From positions 310,001-374,000 of the forward strand of contig CBDCNI010000001.1 in the NCBI GenBank assembly GCA_965219175.1: DNA of 64,000 nt, written 5' to 3'. Below are positions 24,637 through 32,943 of the stretch, in pieces. Below the pieces are notes generated by a model. That model was not told where the DNA came from. It was given only the letters and a program-made list of their open reading frames with translations, and made no database searches. Source of the DNA: JBBPZK01 sp965219175 (lineage in GTDB: Bacteria > Actinomycetota > Rubrobacteria > Rubrobacterales > Rubrobacteraceae). Both the position numbers and the translations under genes were made by a program. The stretch's first letter is position 1, and each line of letters begins with the position of its first letter.

Positions 24637-25997
24637 AGGCGCTCGAAGTTCCTGTACCGCTCCCAGTCGGTAACGGCAGACTCGAAGGCGTCGATCTCGA
24701 CCTGCGCCATGTTCGTGTAGTGGTCCACGACCTCGTCCCCGAACGCCTCGCGGGCCACCTCGCTGTTCTTGAACAGGTCCCGAGCCTCGTACATGTTGGA
24801 GGGCAACTGAGGTTTGTCCGCTTCGTAAGCGCTGCCGACGACCTCGTCTTCGAGGGACGTCTCGTTGTCTATACCGTGGATGCCGGCGGCGATCATAGCC
24901 GCGATGGCGAGGTACGGGTTCACGTCCCCGCCCGGCGCCCGGTTCTCGACCCGCAAAGCCTTCCCGTGCCCGACGATGCGAAGTGAACAGGTCCGGTTGT
25001 CCCGGCCCCAGGCGACCGCCGTCGGAGCGAAACTTCCTTTTGCGTAGCGCTTATACGAGTTGATGTTCGGCGCGAAAAAGAGCGTCATCTCCCGCATGCA
25101 GGCGAGTTGCCCGGCGAGGAAGTGCTCGAAGGTCTCGGAGAATCCGTGGCCGTTGGCGAAGATCGTTTCTCCGTCCCGGCTCCGGAGACTCAGGTGGACG
25201 TGGCAGGAGTTTCCTTCGAGCTCGTTGAACTTGGGCATGAAAGTCAGGGCGTAGCCCATCTGGCTGGAGATCTCCTTGGCCCCGTTCTTGTAGATGGAAT
25301 GGCCGTCGGCGGAAGCGAGCGCACTGTCGAACTGGATGTTGATCTCATGCTGCCCGTGGTTGCACTCGCCCTTGGCATCCTCGACCTTGAGCCCGGCCCC
25401 CATCATGCTGTTGCGGATTCGGCGCAGCAATGGCTCGATGCGGGCGGTTCCCAATAGCGAATAGTCCACGTTGTAGTAGTTGGCGGGCTCGATGTCCCGG
25501 TAAGCCTTGCGCCACGCCTCCTCGTAGCTATCACGGAAGACGATGAACTCCAGCTCCGTGCCCGCGAAGGCGGCAAGCCCGCGCTCTGCCAGCCGTTCCA
25601 ACTGGCGTTTTAAGACCTGACGCGGCGAGGCCACGACCGGAGAGCCATCCTCCCAGACCAGGTCGCACGTGACGAGCGCGGTCCCTTCCAGCCAGGGGAC
25701 AATGCGCAAAGTGTCCATGTCCGGTTTGAAGACGAAGTCCCCGTAGCCGCCGGACCAGGAGGACATCGAGTATCCCTCGACGGTGTTCATGTCCACGTCC
25801 ACGGCGAGCAAATAGTTGCAGCCTTCGGCGTCCTCCTCGACCACTTCTTCGAGGAAGTGGTGGGCGGTCAGCCGCTTGCCCTGGAGGCGTCCCTGCATGT
25901 CGGTCATCGCCAGGAGGACGGTGTCTATCCTCCCGGCTTCCACCTCGGCCCTTAAAGTGTCCAGGTCGAGACGGCCTTCGGCTCTGGCTGTATCCAT
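24633..25997 (-). CDS. Glutamine-synthetase-like gamma-glutamylamine synthetase
   Basis: 454 residues. Glutamine synthetase fold with the metal-binding AGTELEFIVF, GECNHGQHEIN and GNSCHVHLSL, and the ATP-site region near NRAPGGDVNPYLAIAAMI. The sequence is closer in form to PuuA/GlnA3/GlnA4 types, which join glutamate to putrescine, polyamines or ethanolamine, than to nitrogen-assimilating GlnA: it lacks the adenylylation-site region. With an ethanolamine-type permease beside it, gamma-glutamylethanolamide synthetase (GlnA4-like) is my favoured reading; putrescine is the alternative. Confidence 0.88.
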   Translation of the reverse strand: MDTARAEGRLDLDTLRAEVEAGRIDTVLLAMTDMQGRLQGKRLTAHHFLEEVVEEDAEGCNYLLAVDVDMNTVEGYSMSSWSGGYGDFVFKPDMDTLRIVPWLEGTALVTCDLVWEDGSPVVASPRQVLKRQLERLAERGLAAFAGTELEFIVFRDSYEEAWRKAYRDIEPANYYNVDYSLLGTARIEPLLRRIRNSMMGAGLKVEDAKGECNHGQHEINIQFDSALASADGHSIYKNGAKEISSQMGYALTFMPKFNELEGNSCHVHLSLRSRDGETIFANGHGFSETFEHFLAGQLACMREMTLFFAPNINSYKRYAKGSFAPTAVAWGRDNRTCSLRIVGHGKALRVENRAPGGDVNPYLAIAAMIAAGIHGIDNETSLEDEVVGSAYEADKPQLPSNMYEARDLFKNSEVAREAFGDEVVDHYTNMAQVEIDAFESAVTDWERYRNFERL

Positions 25998-26009
25998 CTA
26001 TCTCCTCCT

Positions 26010-27455
26010 CTAGCTTCCGGCCAACTCTGCCTCGGCCTTCTCTATGGTCTCGAATTCCTCCTCCGGCGCCTGGGCGACGAGGTGATGGCGACTGTAGAAC
26101 CAGAAGTATGCGAGAAAGAGGACGTAGACGCCGAGGGTGATGAGCGCCGCCACCGGGTCCACGATGAACGTCGCGATGACCGCGAGTACGGCCAGTACGA
26201 GCGCCACGCCCGAGGTCGCAACACCGCCCGGTGTGCGGTAGGGTCGATCCAGGTCCGGCTCGTTGCGGCGCAGGACTATGTGCGAGAGCATCATCAGGAC
26301 ATATGAGATTGTGGCGCCGAAGACGGCTATGTTTATGAGGACCGCGCCGTTGCCCGTGAGCGCCATCAGGAACCCGATGACGCCGGGGACCACGAGCGCC
26401 ACGTACGGCGTCCTCCGGCTACCCGTCACCGAGAGGACCCTGGGCAGGTAGCCAGCCCTCGACAGCGCGAAGGTCTGACGCGAGTACGCGAAGATGATTG
26501 AAAAGAAACTTGCGATCAGGCCGGCCAGCCCGGCGATGTTGATAAACGAACTCAGGAAGTTGGATCCTCCGTAGGCGGCCGATACGGCCTCGACCAGAGG
26601 GTTATCCGAGCCCTTGATAGCTTCGGATCCCGAAGCTCCCGGTCCCACGATTAGGATGAGTGCGGCGAAAACGAGAAGCACCGACATCCCCCCGATGAGC
26701 CCTTTCGGCATGGCGCGAGCCGGGTCGCGGGCCTCCTCGGCGGCGAGCGGCACGCCTTCTATGGCGAGGAAGAACCAGATCCCATACGGCAGCGCCGCCC
26801 AGATGCCGACCAGCCCGAAAGGCAGGAAAGAACTGGCTCCGGCCGCTCCCGTCGGCTGGATGTCGAAGAGGTTTGCCGGGTCGAAGAGAGGGACCATGCC
26901 GATCACGAAAGCCGCGAGCGCCACAGTGGCTATTATCGTTATCCCGAACATCACCTTGAGCGCCTCACCGACGCCGTAGAGATGTATCCCGACGAATATC
27001 AGGTAGAAGATAAGGTAAACGACAGGTCCGCCGAACCCGATCAAGGACTCCACGTACCCCCCGATGAAAGTAGCTATTGCCGCCGGCGCGATGGCGTACT
27101 CTATGAGGATCGCCGTCCCGGTCGCGAAGCCGCCCAACGGCCCCATCGCCCGCCGCGCAAACCCGTATCCTCCGCCGGCAGTCGGTATCGTGGAAGAAAG
27201 TTCCGCCAGGCCGAAGACCATCGCCGTATACATCGTCGCCATGAGGATGGTGGCGATCATAAGCCCACCCCAACCTCCCTGCGCCAGCCCGAAATTCCAT
27301 CCCGCGAAGTCCCCGGAGATGACGTAGGCGACCCCGAGCCCCGCCAGCAGAACCCAACCGGCGGCCCCACCCTGAAGCTGCCGCTTCTCCATGTAGTCTT
27401 TCTCTACGTTCTCGTACTCGATCCCACGGCCCCGTCGCTTCTCCGAATCGCTCAA
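26010..27455 (-). CDS. APC-family permease, ethanolamine-permease-like
   Basis: 481 residues, about twelve membrane segments. The stretch GVAYVISGDFAGWNFGLAQG is typical of the ethanolamine permease branch of the APC superfamily, as are TAGGGYGFARRAMGPLGGF and LIEYAIAPAAIATFIGGYV. First gene of the six-gene operon, 86 bases from the GntR operator region. It probably imports the amine used by the downstream pathway. Related transporters carry putrescine, so the substrate is probable, not proven. Confidence 0.85.
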   Translation of the reverse strand: MSDSEKRRGRGIEYENVEKDYMEKRQLQGGAAGWVLLAGLGVAYVISGDFAGWNFGLAQGGWGGLMIATILMATMYTAMVFGLAELSSTIPTAGGGYGFARRAMGPLGGFATGTAILIEYAIAPAAIATFIGGYVESLIGFGGPVVYLIFYLIFVGIHLYGVGEALKVMFGITIIATVALAAFVIGMVPLFDPANLFDIQPTGAAGASSFLPFGLVGIWAALPYGIWFFLAIEGVPLAAEEARDPARAMPKGLIGGMSVLLVFAALILIVGPGASGSEAIKGSDNPLVEAVSAAYGGSNFLSSFINIAGLAGLIASFFSIIFAYSRQTFALSRAGYLPRVLSVTGSRRTPYVALVVPGVIGFLMALTGNGAVLINIAVFGATISYVLMMLSHIVLRRNEPDLDRPYRTPGGVATSGVALVLAVLAVIATFIVDPVAALITLGVYVLFLAYFWFYSRHHLVAQAPEEEFETIEKAEAELAGS

Positions 27456-27541
27456 CCCGATCGCCTCCTAGAGCCTATGGTTACAATGAAGAGCAGGGTA
27501 GCAGAGACTAATTCATCATGCAATAGTACAAATATGTGTGT

Positions 27542-27560
27542 TGTCGTCAGAGATACGACA
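27542..27560. promoter_or_regulatory. GntR-type operator between permease operon and gntR
   Basis: A perfect inverted repeat TGTCGT-N7-ACGACA sits 35 bases before the GntR start and upstream of its -10. Its half-site spacing suits a GntR/HutC dimer. It is placed to control both the regulator and the divergent permease operon. Confidence 0.55.
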
Positions 27561-27581
27561 TTTCCGGGGTGGATCAGGATA

Positions 27582-27594
27582 TACAATCCTTGCG
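27582..27594 (+). promoter_or_regulatory. -10 element for a probably leaderless gntR transcript
   Basis: TACAAT at 27582-27587 (within GATATACAAT) lies 7 bases before ATG 27595, and no Shine-Dalgarno precedes that ATG. Transcription would begin at or beside the start codon. Leaderless messages are common in actinobacteria. Confidence 0.5.
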
Positions 27595-28395
27595 ATGGAT
27601 GAGGCGTATTTGGGGATCAGGCAGGTAGATCTGGAACCGCTCGATAAGGACTTGCTCTACGTGCAGGTCGAGCGGAGTATGGAGGACCTGCTGGTTCGGG
27701 GGCGCTACAAATCCGGGGACCGAATCCCGCCGGAGGTCGAGTTGGTCGAGAGTTTGGGCGTATCGCGCTCCACGGTTCGGTCGGGTCTTGCGCGGCTCGT
27801 GGATCGAGGAGTGCTCGAACGGCGTCAGGGGAGCGGTACTTTCCTCCTTCGGCCGCCGGAGGGGGCGAAGCTGCGCAACGGTCTGGAGCGGCTTGAGACT
27901 TACACGGTCCACGCCGGGCGGTTGGGTCTGGAGTTGGATAGCGGATACCTCAGGATAGAGGCGGTTGGCGCGGACCCGGAAGAGGCCGCCGCGTTGGAAG
28001 TTCCCCGTGGTAAGAGCCTGGTGAAAGTCTCGCGCACCCTGCTCGTGGATGGAGAGACGGCCGCGTGGATGGTGGACGTGACTCCGGAGGAGGTCATCTC
28101 GGCGGAGTCCGTCAGGAAACTCTTCCGCCCGGACGCCATGTTGCTGGACTTGCTGGTTTCGCAGGACGTCCCGATAAGCTTTAGCAAGCTGTGCATAGAC
28201 GCAGAGTTGGTCGGTCCCGGCGACGATATCGGAAGGACGTTGGGGTTGGATGCTCCTTCCGCGGCGCTCTCACTGACGGAGACCATGTACCTGACCGACG
28301 GAAGGCCTGCCCAGTGGTCACGTAACGTGTTCCTGCCGGGCAACCTGGACCTTCACGTCGTCCGCGAACTCTTCGAGGTCCGCAAATTCTCCTGA
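27595..28395 (+). CDS. GntR-family (HutC/UTRA) transcriptional regulator
   Basis: 266 residues from ATG 27595; upstream codons in frame overlap the operator and are not family-like. N-terminal winged helix (LYVQVERSMEDLLVRGRYKSGDRIPPEVELVESLGVSRSTVR...GVLERRQGSGTFL), then a UTRA ligand-binding domain with the typical KVSRTLLVDGETAAW and final PAQWSRNVFLPGNLDLHV. HutC-type regulators respond to small metabolites of the pathway they control. The divergent position and the shared palindrome point to the amine operon as its target. Confidence 0.9.
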   Translation: MDEAYLGIRQVDLEPLDKDLLYVQVERSMEDLLVRGRYKSGDRIPPEVELVESLGVSRSTVRSGLARLVDRGVLERRQGSGTFLLRPPEGAKLRNGLERLETYTVHAGRLGLELDSGYLRIEAVGADPEEAAALEVPRGKSLVKVSRTLLVDGETAAWMVDVTPEEVISAESVRKLFRPDAMLLDLLVSQDVPISFSKLCIDAELVGPGDDIGRTLGLDAPSAALSLTETMYLTDGRPAQWSRNVFLPGNLDLHVVRELFEVRKFS

Positions 28396-28418
28396 AGTTC
28401 ACGTAGAAAGAGGAAACC

Positions 28419-28757
28419 ATGTCCGAGATAACTTGGGAAGACTTCGAGAAGGTGGATGTAAGGGTCGGCCGGGTCGTCGAGGCCGAGCCCTTCCCGGAGG
28501 CCCGCAAACCAGCCATAAAGCTAACGGTGGACTTCGGGGAGGAGATCGGACGGAAGAAGACGAGCGCCCAACTCACGGTTCACTACGAGCCGGATGGTCT
28601 GGTCGGTCGCCAGGTACTCGCGGTGGTGAACTTCCCTCCGAAGCGGATAGCCGGTTTCAAGAGCGAGGTGCTGGTGCTCGGTGCGCCGGATGCGAACGGA
28701 GAAGTCGTGCTTCTGGCTCCGGATCAAGAAGTTCCGGTCGGCGGACGTATGTTCTAG
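28419..28757 (+). CDS. csaA: CsaA-like tRNA-binding-domain protein
   Basis: 112 residues made almost wholly of an EMAP/tRNA-binding OB-fold: VDVRVGRVVEAEPFPEARKPAIKLTVDFG, then GRQVLAVVNFPPKRIAGFKSEVLVLG. CsaA is a small dimeric export-related chaperone that also binds tRNA. It lies 23 bases after gntR with AAAGAGGAAACC before ATG, so it may be cotranscribed with it, but no functional link is evident. Confidence 0.9.
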   Translation: MSEITWEDFEKVDVRVGRVVEAEPFPEARKPAIKLTVDFGEEIGRKKTSAQLTVHYEPDGLVGRQVLAVVNFPPKRIAGFKSEVLVLGAPDANGEVVLLAPDQEVPVGGRMF

Positions 28758-28837
28758 GCCGGGCCGACGGCGACTCATGATAGAATTTTCGTAGTTAGAG
28801 TAGAGACTCCTGGCGGTTCCACGATGGTTGTAGAAGC

Positions 28838-29950
28838 GTGTCCTGTATACGATTCAAGAGAGTGGCGGTTTCTCGCGTGAGCCCGTGCGCCCGCTGCGAG
28901 ACGTTGCCCGCCCCTGTATCCGAGGGCGGGTTGCTATACGTGGCGCCCCCGCTCGCCCACACGCAGGCGAGCCTGCGCCGTGCGTTGATGCGGGGTGGCA
29001 TCTCGTTCGAGGAGGTGCCTGATGGCATACTGGCCGTCGAGCTAAACTCGGAGACCCTGCGACATTTGGGCGCGGAGATCGGCGGATTTTTGAGCGAGAC
29101 GGAGTTGGATGACTCACGGGCGCTGGTGGTCGGCGAAGGTGTAGACCCATCTATAAAAGAGCTCGCCAGGATGCAATCTCTTGGCAGAGTCCTGGCCGCC
29201 GTCCGGGGAGAGTGGCTCGTGGAGATGATGCGCGAGGGACGCCTGACCTCCCACTTCCAGCCCATAGTAGAGGCCGGGGACCCGGACAGCGTATTCGCCT
29301 ACGAGTGCTTGTTGCGCGGGCTGGACCCCGATGGCGGCCTGGTCGGACCGGCGGACATGTTCGAGGTGGCCGAGAGAGCGGGGCTGCTATTCAACCTCGA
29401 CCGAGACGCCCGCGCCACGGCAATCCGTCAGGCGGCGGAGCACGGCATCCAGAGCAATATCTTTATAAACTTCAACCCGACCTCGATCTACGATCCCGTT
29501 TACTGCCTGCGGAGCACGATGAAGGCCTTCGAAGAGACTGACCTGCAGCCCGAGCAGGTAGTCTTCGAGATAACGGAGGGACACCGGGTAAAAGACCCTC
29601 GGCACCTGACCAACATCATCGACTACTACCGCGACGCCGGTTTCCGGATCGCACTGGACGACCTCGGGGCCGGCTACAGCTCGCTGAACCTACTGAGCCA
29701 GCTCAAGCCCGACTTCGTCAAACTGGACATAGAGCTGGTCCGGGATGTCGGCGTGGACCCGTATAAGACGCAGGTCGCGGCCAAGATCCTGGAACTAGCG
29801 AACGGCCTGGGCATCGGCGTCGTGGCCGAGGGCGTGGAAACGGAAGGAGAGTGGCGCTGGCTAGACGAACACGGGGCCGACTACCTCCAGGGCTACCTCT
29901 TCGCCCGGCCCGCCTCTTCCCCTCCCCTACCGGCCAGACTCCGCATTTGA
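28838..29950 (+). CDS. EAL-domain cyclic di-GMP phosphodiesterase
   Basis: 370 residues. An N-terminal section with a CARCETLP zinc-ribbon-like pair and a weak regulatory region precedes the EAL domain. The signature Glu-Ala-Leu is ECLLR here, a tolerated variant. Other catalytic residues remain: NFNPTSIYD, FEITEGH, DDLGAGYSSLNLL, KLDIELVR, AEGVETEGEW and LQGYLFARP. It most likely hydrolyses cyclic di-GMP. GTG 28838 is the first start; a GTG at 28877 giving MSPCARCETLP is possible. It converges on pucR with 4 bases between stops. Confidence 0.88.
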   Translation: MSCIRFKRVAVSRVSPCARCETLPAPVSEGGLLYVAPPLAHTQASLRRALMRGGISFEEVPDGILAVELNSETLRHLGAEIGGFLSETELDDSRALVVGEGVDPSIKELARMQSLGRVLAAVRGEWLVEMMREGRLTSHFQPIVEAGDPDSVFAYECLLRGLDPDGGLVGPADMFEVAERAGLLFNLDRDARATAIRQAAEHGIQSNIFINFNPTSIYDPVYCLRSTMKAFEETDLQPEQVVFEITEGHRVKDPRHLTNIIDYYRDAGFRIALDDLGAGYSSLNLLSQLKPDFVKLDIELVRDVGVDPYKTQVAAKILELANGLGIGVVAEGVETEGEWRWLDEHGADYLQGYLFARPASSPPLPARLRI

Positions 29951-29954
29951 ACTG

Positions 29955-31178
29955 TTAGATCAGGTCCGTCGCCCGGACGGCCAGATAGAGCTGGGCCGCG
30001 TCCTGGAACTTCGTCACGTCGAGCCCGGTCAACTCGTTCACCCGGCGCAGCCTGTAGCGGACGGTGTGCTTGTGGACGTGAAGAAGCTCGGCGGCCTCCG
30101 GGATGTCGCCGTCGCAGTTCATATATGTCCTCAGGGTCTTTACGAGATCCGTCCCGTGTTGTTCGTCGTATAGAGCCACGGCCCCTATAGAGTTCTCCTC
30201 GAAGTCCCGAAGGGCCTCCGAGCTTTTCTGACTCAAGGTAAACAACAACCTCTGAATACCGAGGGCTGAAAAGGCGTGTATCCTACCGTCTATCTCTCCG
30301 GTAGTCCGTAGGTTTTGCCCGAGCCGGAGGGCCGACTCAGCCTCCCGGTACGAGTGGACTACGCCTTCGGGGGTCTCACGTTCTTTCCCTAGTCCCGCGT
30401 GTACCGGTAGGTTCTTGAGGCGTTCCCGGCACCGCAGAAGGACCTGTTTCGCCAGGGCCTCGCGACTTTCCAGAGGCTCTCCGAGCAGCAGAAGGATACT
30501 CTCGGCGCGCGGTATGCAGAGGTAGTTCGGGTGGACCTCGCGCACCGCGTTGTCGATGGTCTCATAGAGTAGGGTCTTCAGGTGACCTATCTGTAACTCG
30601 CCGAGCTTCCGTTTGCGGGCGAACTCATCAAAGCCGGGCTGTGTAAAGATCAGCACCGCGCCGCCGCCCGAGAGGTCGCACCCGAGTAGGGCAGCACGGC
30701 GCAGGACCTCCTCCCCGGAGACGTGGCTGGAGAGAAGCTCGTCGAAGAAACCGCCCCGCAGGCGCATCTCGGTCTCGACCCTTATGCGTTCGGTCTGCTC
30801 GACTAGAAGGTGCCGGTAGAAGCTCTCCAAAACTCGTGGCCAGAGGACGTTATTCGGCAACTCGGCCACCGGAAAAGACTCACGGTCCGCGAGCTCCAGG
30901 ACACTCCGGGGTATCATGCCGAGGAACCTCTCTGGTTTGATCAGCATGCCCGCCACCCCGCCGTCGGAGAGGCCCTTTACATAGTCGCCGAGCCGGTTGG
31001 GTTCGACAGCGAAGAGCGTACTGCAGATCAACTCTCCCCCGAAAACCCAGTCGGGCAGGTCGGGCTCTTCGCCCACCGTGATCCAACGCACCTCGTTGTC
31101 GAGGCCGTCTTCCCCGGCCACCACCCGCGCCCGGCCCAGGCACTCCATCCGTAGCACGTCCCTGAAGATGATCGGCAT
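29955..31178 (-). CDS. PucR-family transcriptional regulator
   Basis: 407 residues from ATG 31178 (AAAGGG 3-8 bases upstream; MPIIFRDVLRMECLGRARVV is the normal PucR N-domain start). The domain order is N-terminal PucR domain, central GGDEF-like region (no catalytic motif), and a C-terminal helix-turn-helix, AAELLHVHKHTVRYRLRRVNELTGLDV. PucR activates purine-degradation genes in response to nitrogen limitation or purine intermediates. Last in the minus-strand array, 136 bases after the DUF3830 gene, so it may have its own promoter. Confidence 0.92.
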   Translation of the reverse strand: MPIIFRDVLRMECLGRARVVAGEDGLDNEVRWITVGEEPDLPDWVFGGELICSTLFAVEPNRLGDYVKGLSDGGVAGMLIKPERFLGMIPRSVLELADRESFPVAELPNNVLWPRVLESFYRHLLVEQTERIRVETEMRLRGGFFDELLSSHVSGEEVLRRAALLGCDLSGGGAVLIFTQPGFDEFARKRKLGELQIGHLKTLLYETIDNAVREVHPNYLCIPRAESILLLLGEPLESREALAKQVLLRCRERLKNLPVHAGLGKERETPEGVVHSYREAESALRLGQNLRTTGEIDGRIHAFSALGIQRLLFTLSQKSSEALRDFEENSIGAVALYDEQHGTDLVKTLRTYMNCDGDIPEAAELLHVHKHTVRYRLRRVNELTGLDVTKFQDAAQLYLAVRATDLI

Positions 31179-31314
31179 GCGCCCTTTCCCGTACTCCGAT
31201 CCCACGAAGCAGCCTTTACAGCGGCATCATAGACGAGATTACCGCCGGTGAATACGGAGAGCTTTCGGAGACGAAGAAGGGTTGTAGCCTGACGTAAGGG
31301 CCGCAAGGATTAGC

Positions 31315-31728
31315 TCATGCGCGGTCGAATACTATGTCCTGCGCACCTTCCCACAAGGTCATCTCTCCGAGAGGCCGGAGATACTCGTGGCCTTCGGTGA
31401 TGGTCAGGAAGTGGTTGCCGGCGAGCGTTCCAAGCTTGCTCTTGAAGTGCGTGCCGTAGTAAGGGAACAGGATCTCGGTCTCCGAGTAGCCGCCGGGATA
31501 GAACAGAATTTCCCCGGCCTGCGGGTAGCTGGTCGCATCCTCGAAACCAACCCCGAGGTCGTAGTCGCCGAGTGGGATCCAGCAAGACTCACCACTCCAC
31601 CTGACGTGGATGATCTTCTGCCGGTAAGGCAGCAGCTTCTCGAACGCCTCGCAGGTTTTGGGAGATTTCTCACGTTCCCATCGCGCCACGAACTCGTAGG
31701 GTCCAGCGGTTATCTTTACGTCGCTCAT
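31315..31728 (-). CDS. DUF3830 cyclophilin-like protein
   Basis: 137 residues matching DUF3830: an AGPYEFVARWEREKSPKTCEAFEKLLPYRQKIIHVRWSG start followed by GEILFYPGG and ETEILFPYYGTHFKSKLGTLAGNHF. The family has a cyclophilin-like beta barrel and often sits beside purine, pyrimidine or hydantoin degradation genes; no activity is established that I know of. Six bases from allB and in the same run. It may be an unrecognised enzyme or carrier of the allantoin branch. Confidence 0.75.
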   Translation of the reverse strand: MSDVKITAGPYEFVARWEREKSPKTCEAFEKLLPYRQKIIHVRWSGESCWIPLGDYDLGVGFEDATSYPQAGEILFYPGGYSETEILFPYYGTHFKSKLGTLAGNHFLTITEGHEYLRPLGEMTLWEGAQDIVFDRA

Positions 31729-31734
31729 CTGAAC

Positions 31735-32943
31735 TCACCCTCCTTTTCGTACTCTGTTGTTGGATCGCCGATCCGGCCTGACAAATTTTCCGACCGGCCC
31801 CGAGACGATCCTCCCCTCATTGAAAACAGTCGTCCCACGCACCACGGTGCGGACTACCTTTCCGGTAAAGGTCCGTCCAACATACGGGCTCGTCTTGTGC
31901 CGGTACAGTAGGTCCTCGCCCCGCAACGTAAAAGTGTCGTCCAGGTCTACTAGCGTGAGATCCGCGTCCGCCATGTCTTCTCCGGCCTTCATGTCCGGCG
32001 GACAGGGCGAGTGGTCCGAGGTGATGAACGCGACATCGCCCTTGTGGACGTTACTCCAGAGGTCTTCCAGATCCTCCTGTGGACGTAGCGGCGGGGCGCA
32101 CTTGGCGACCGCTCCGAGCACCTCCGCGTCCTCTTCGGTGAACGTCAGGTAATGCGCGCAGGTCTCACAAGTTACATCCACGCCTCGTTCACGGGCAGCA
32201 GCGACGAGGGCGACGCCTCGGCCGGTGCTCACGTGGACGACGTGCAGCGAGCAGCCAGTCTCCTCGGCGAAGATTATGGCGCGCTCGGTGGCTTCGAGTT
32301 CAGCAATCACAAGGCGAGAGTCGAGATAGTCGCGCATCGTGGTGCGGAGCGTTTCAATCCGCCGACTGGCGAGCGTGTCCGTGATCTCCTTGTTCTCCGC
32401 ATGGACGAGAACGGGAAGCCCGAGCTCCGCCGCCTTCTCCATCCCCTCGTAGAGCGTGAGGTCGTCGGCGGACTGGAAATCAAGGGTGCCGGTCGTGGAC
32501 ACGAAAGCCTTGAACCCAGACACGCCCCTGTCGGCGAGTTCCTCCAGGTTCTCCAGGTTGCCGGGGACGAGCCCACCGTAGAGCGCGAAGTCAACCGCCG
32601 AAGAGGCCTGCGCCAGAGATACCTTCTCGTCGAAGCTCTCTGCGTCGTTTGTCGGTGGGTAGGCGTTTAGCGGCATCTCTATAAAGCTCGTCGCGCCTCC
32701 GGCTGCTAGAGCCCGCGAACCGGTGGCGAAGCCTTCCCATCCCTCGCGTCCGGGCTCGTTGAAATGGACGTGGGCGTCTATGGCGCCGGGGAGGACATGA
32801 AGGCCGTGGGCGTCTATTTCTTCGGTAGCTGTGCCTTCCAGCTCGGGTTCGATGGTGGCTATCTTACCGTCCGAGACACCAATATCGGCCTCTCCAATGC
32901 CGACGAGAGTGCCGCCCCGGAGGATCCGATCGTATCCACTCAC
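31735..32943 (-). CDS. allB: Allantoinase with an apparent internal in-frame deletion
   Basis: 402 residues; family members have about 450. Cyclic amidohydrolase motifs are present: PGAIDAHVHFNEPGREGWEGF (metal His pair), carboxylated Lys in SGFKAFVS, HAENKE, VVHVSTGRG, and TSDHSPCPPDMK. After KAGEDM the sequence jumps straight to ADADLTLVDLDDTF and then YRHKTSPYVGRTF, skipping the 50-odd residues (the WGGIAGLQ...NPA..FGL..KG segment) found between these blocks in other allantoinases. The junction is near 31972. The missing segment packs against the active site, so activity is doubtful. The reading frame is otherwise clean. Confidence 0.85.
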   Translation of the reverse strand: MSGYDRILRGGTLVGIGEADIGVSDGKIATIEPELEGTATEEIDAHGLHVLPGAIDAHVHFNEPGREGWEGFATGSRALAAGGATSFIEMPLNAYPPTNDAESFDEKVSLAQASSAVDFALYGGLVPGNLENLEELADRGVSGFKAFVSTTGTLDFQSADDLTLYEGMEKAAELGLPVLVHAENKEITDTLASRRIETLRTTMRDYLDSRLVIAELEATERAIIFAEETGCSLHVVHVSTGRGVALVAAARERGVDVTCETCAHYLTFTEEDAEVLGAVAKCAPPLRPQEDLEDLWSNVHKGDVAFITSDHSPCPPDMKAGEDMADADLTLVDLDDTFTLRGEDLLYRHKTSPYVGRTFTGKVVRTVVRGTTVFNEGRIVSGPVGKFVRPDRRSNNRVRKGG

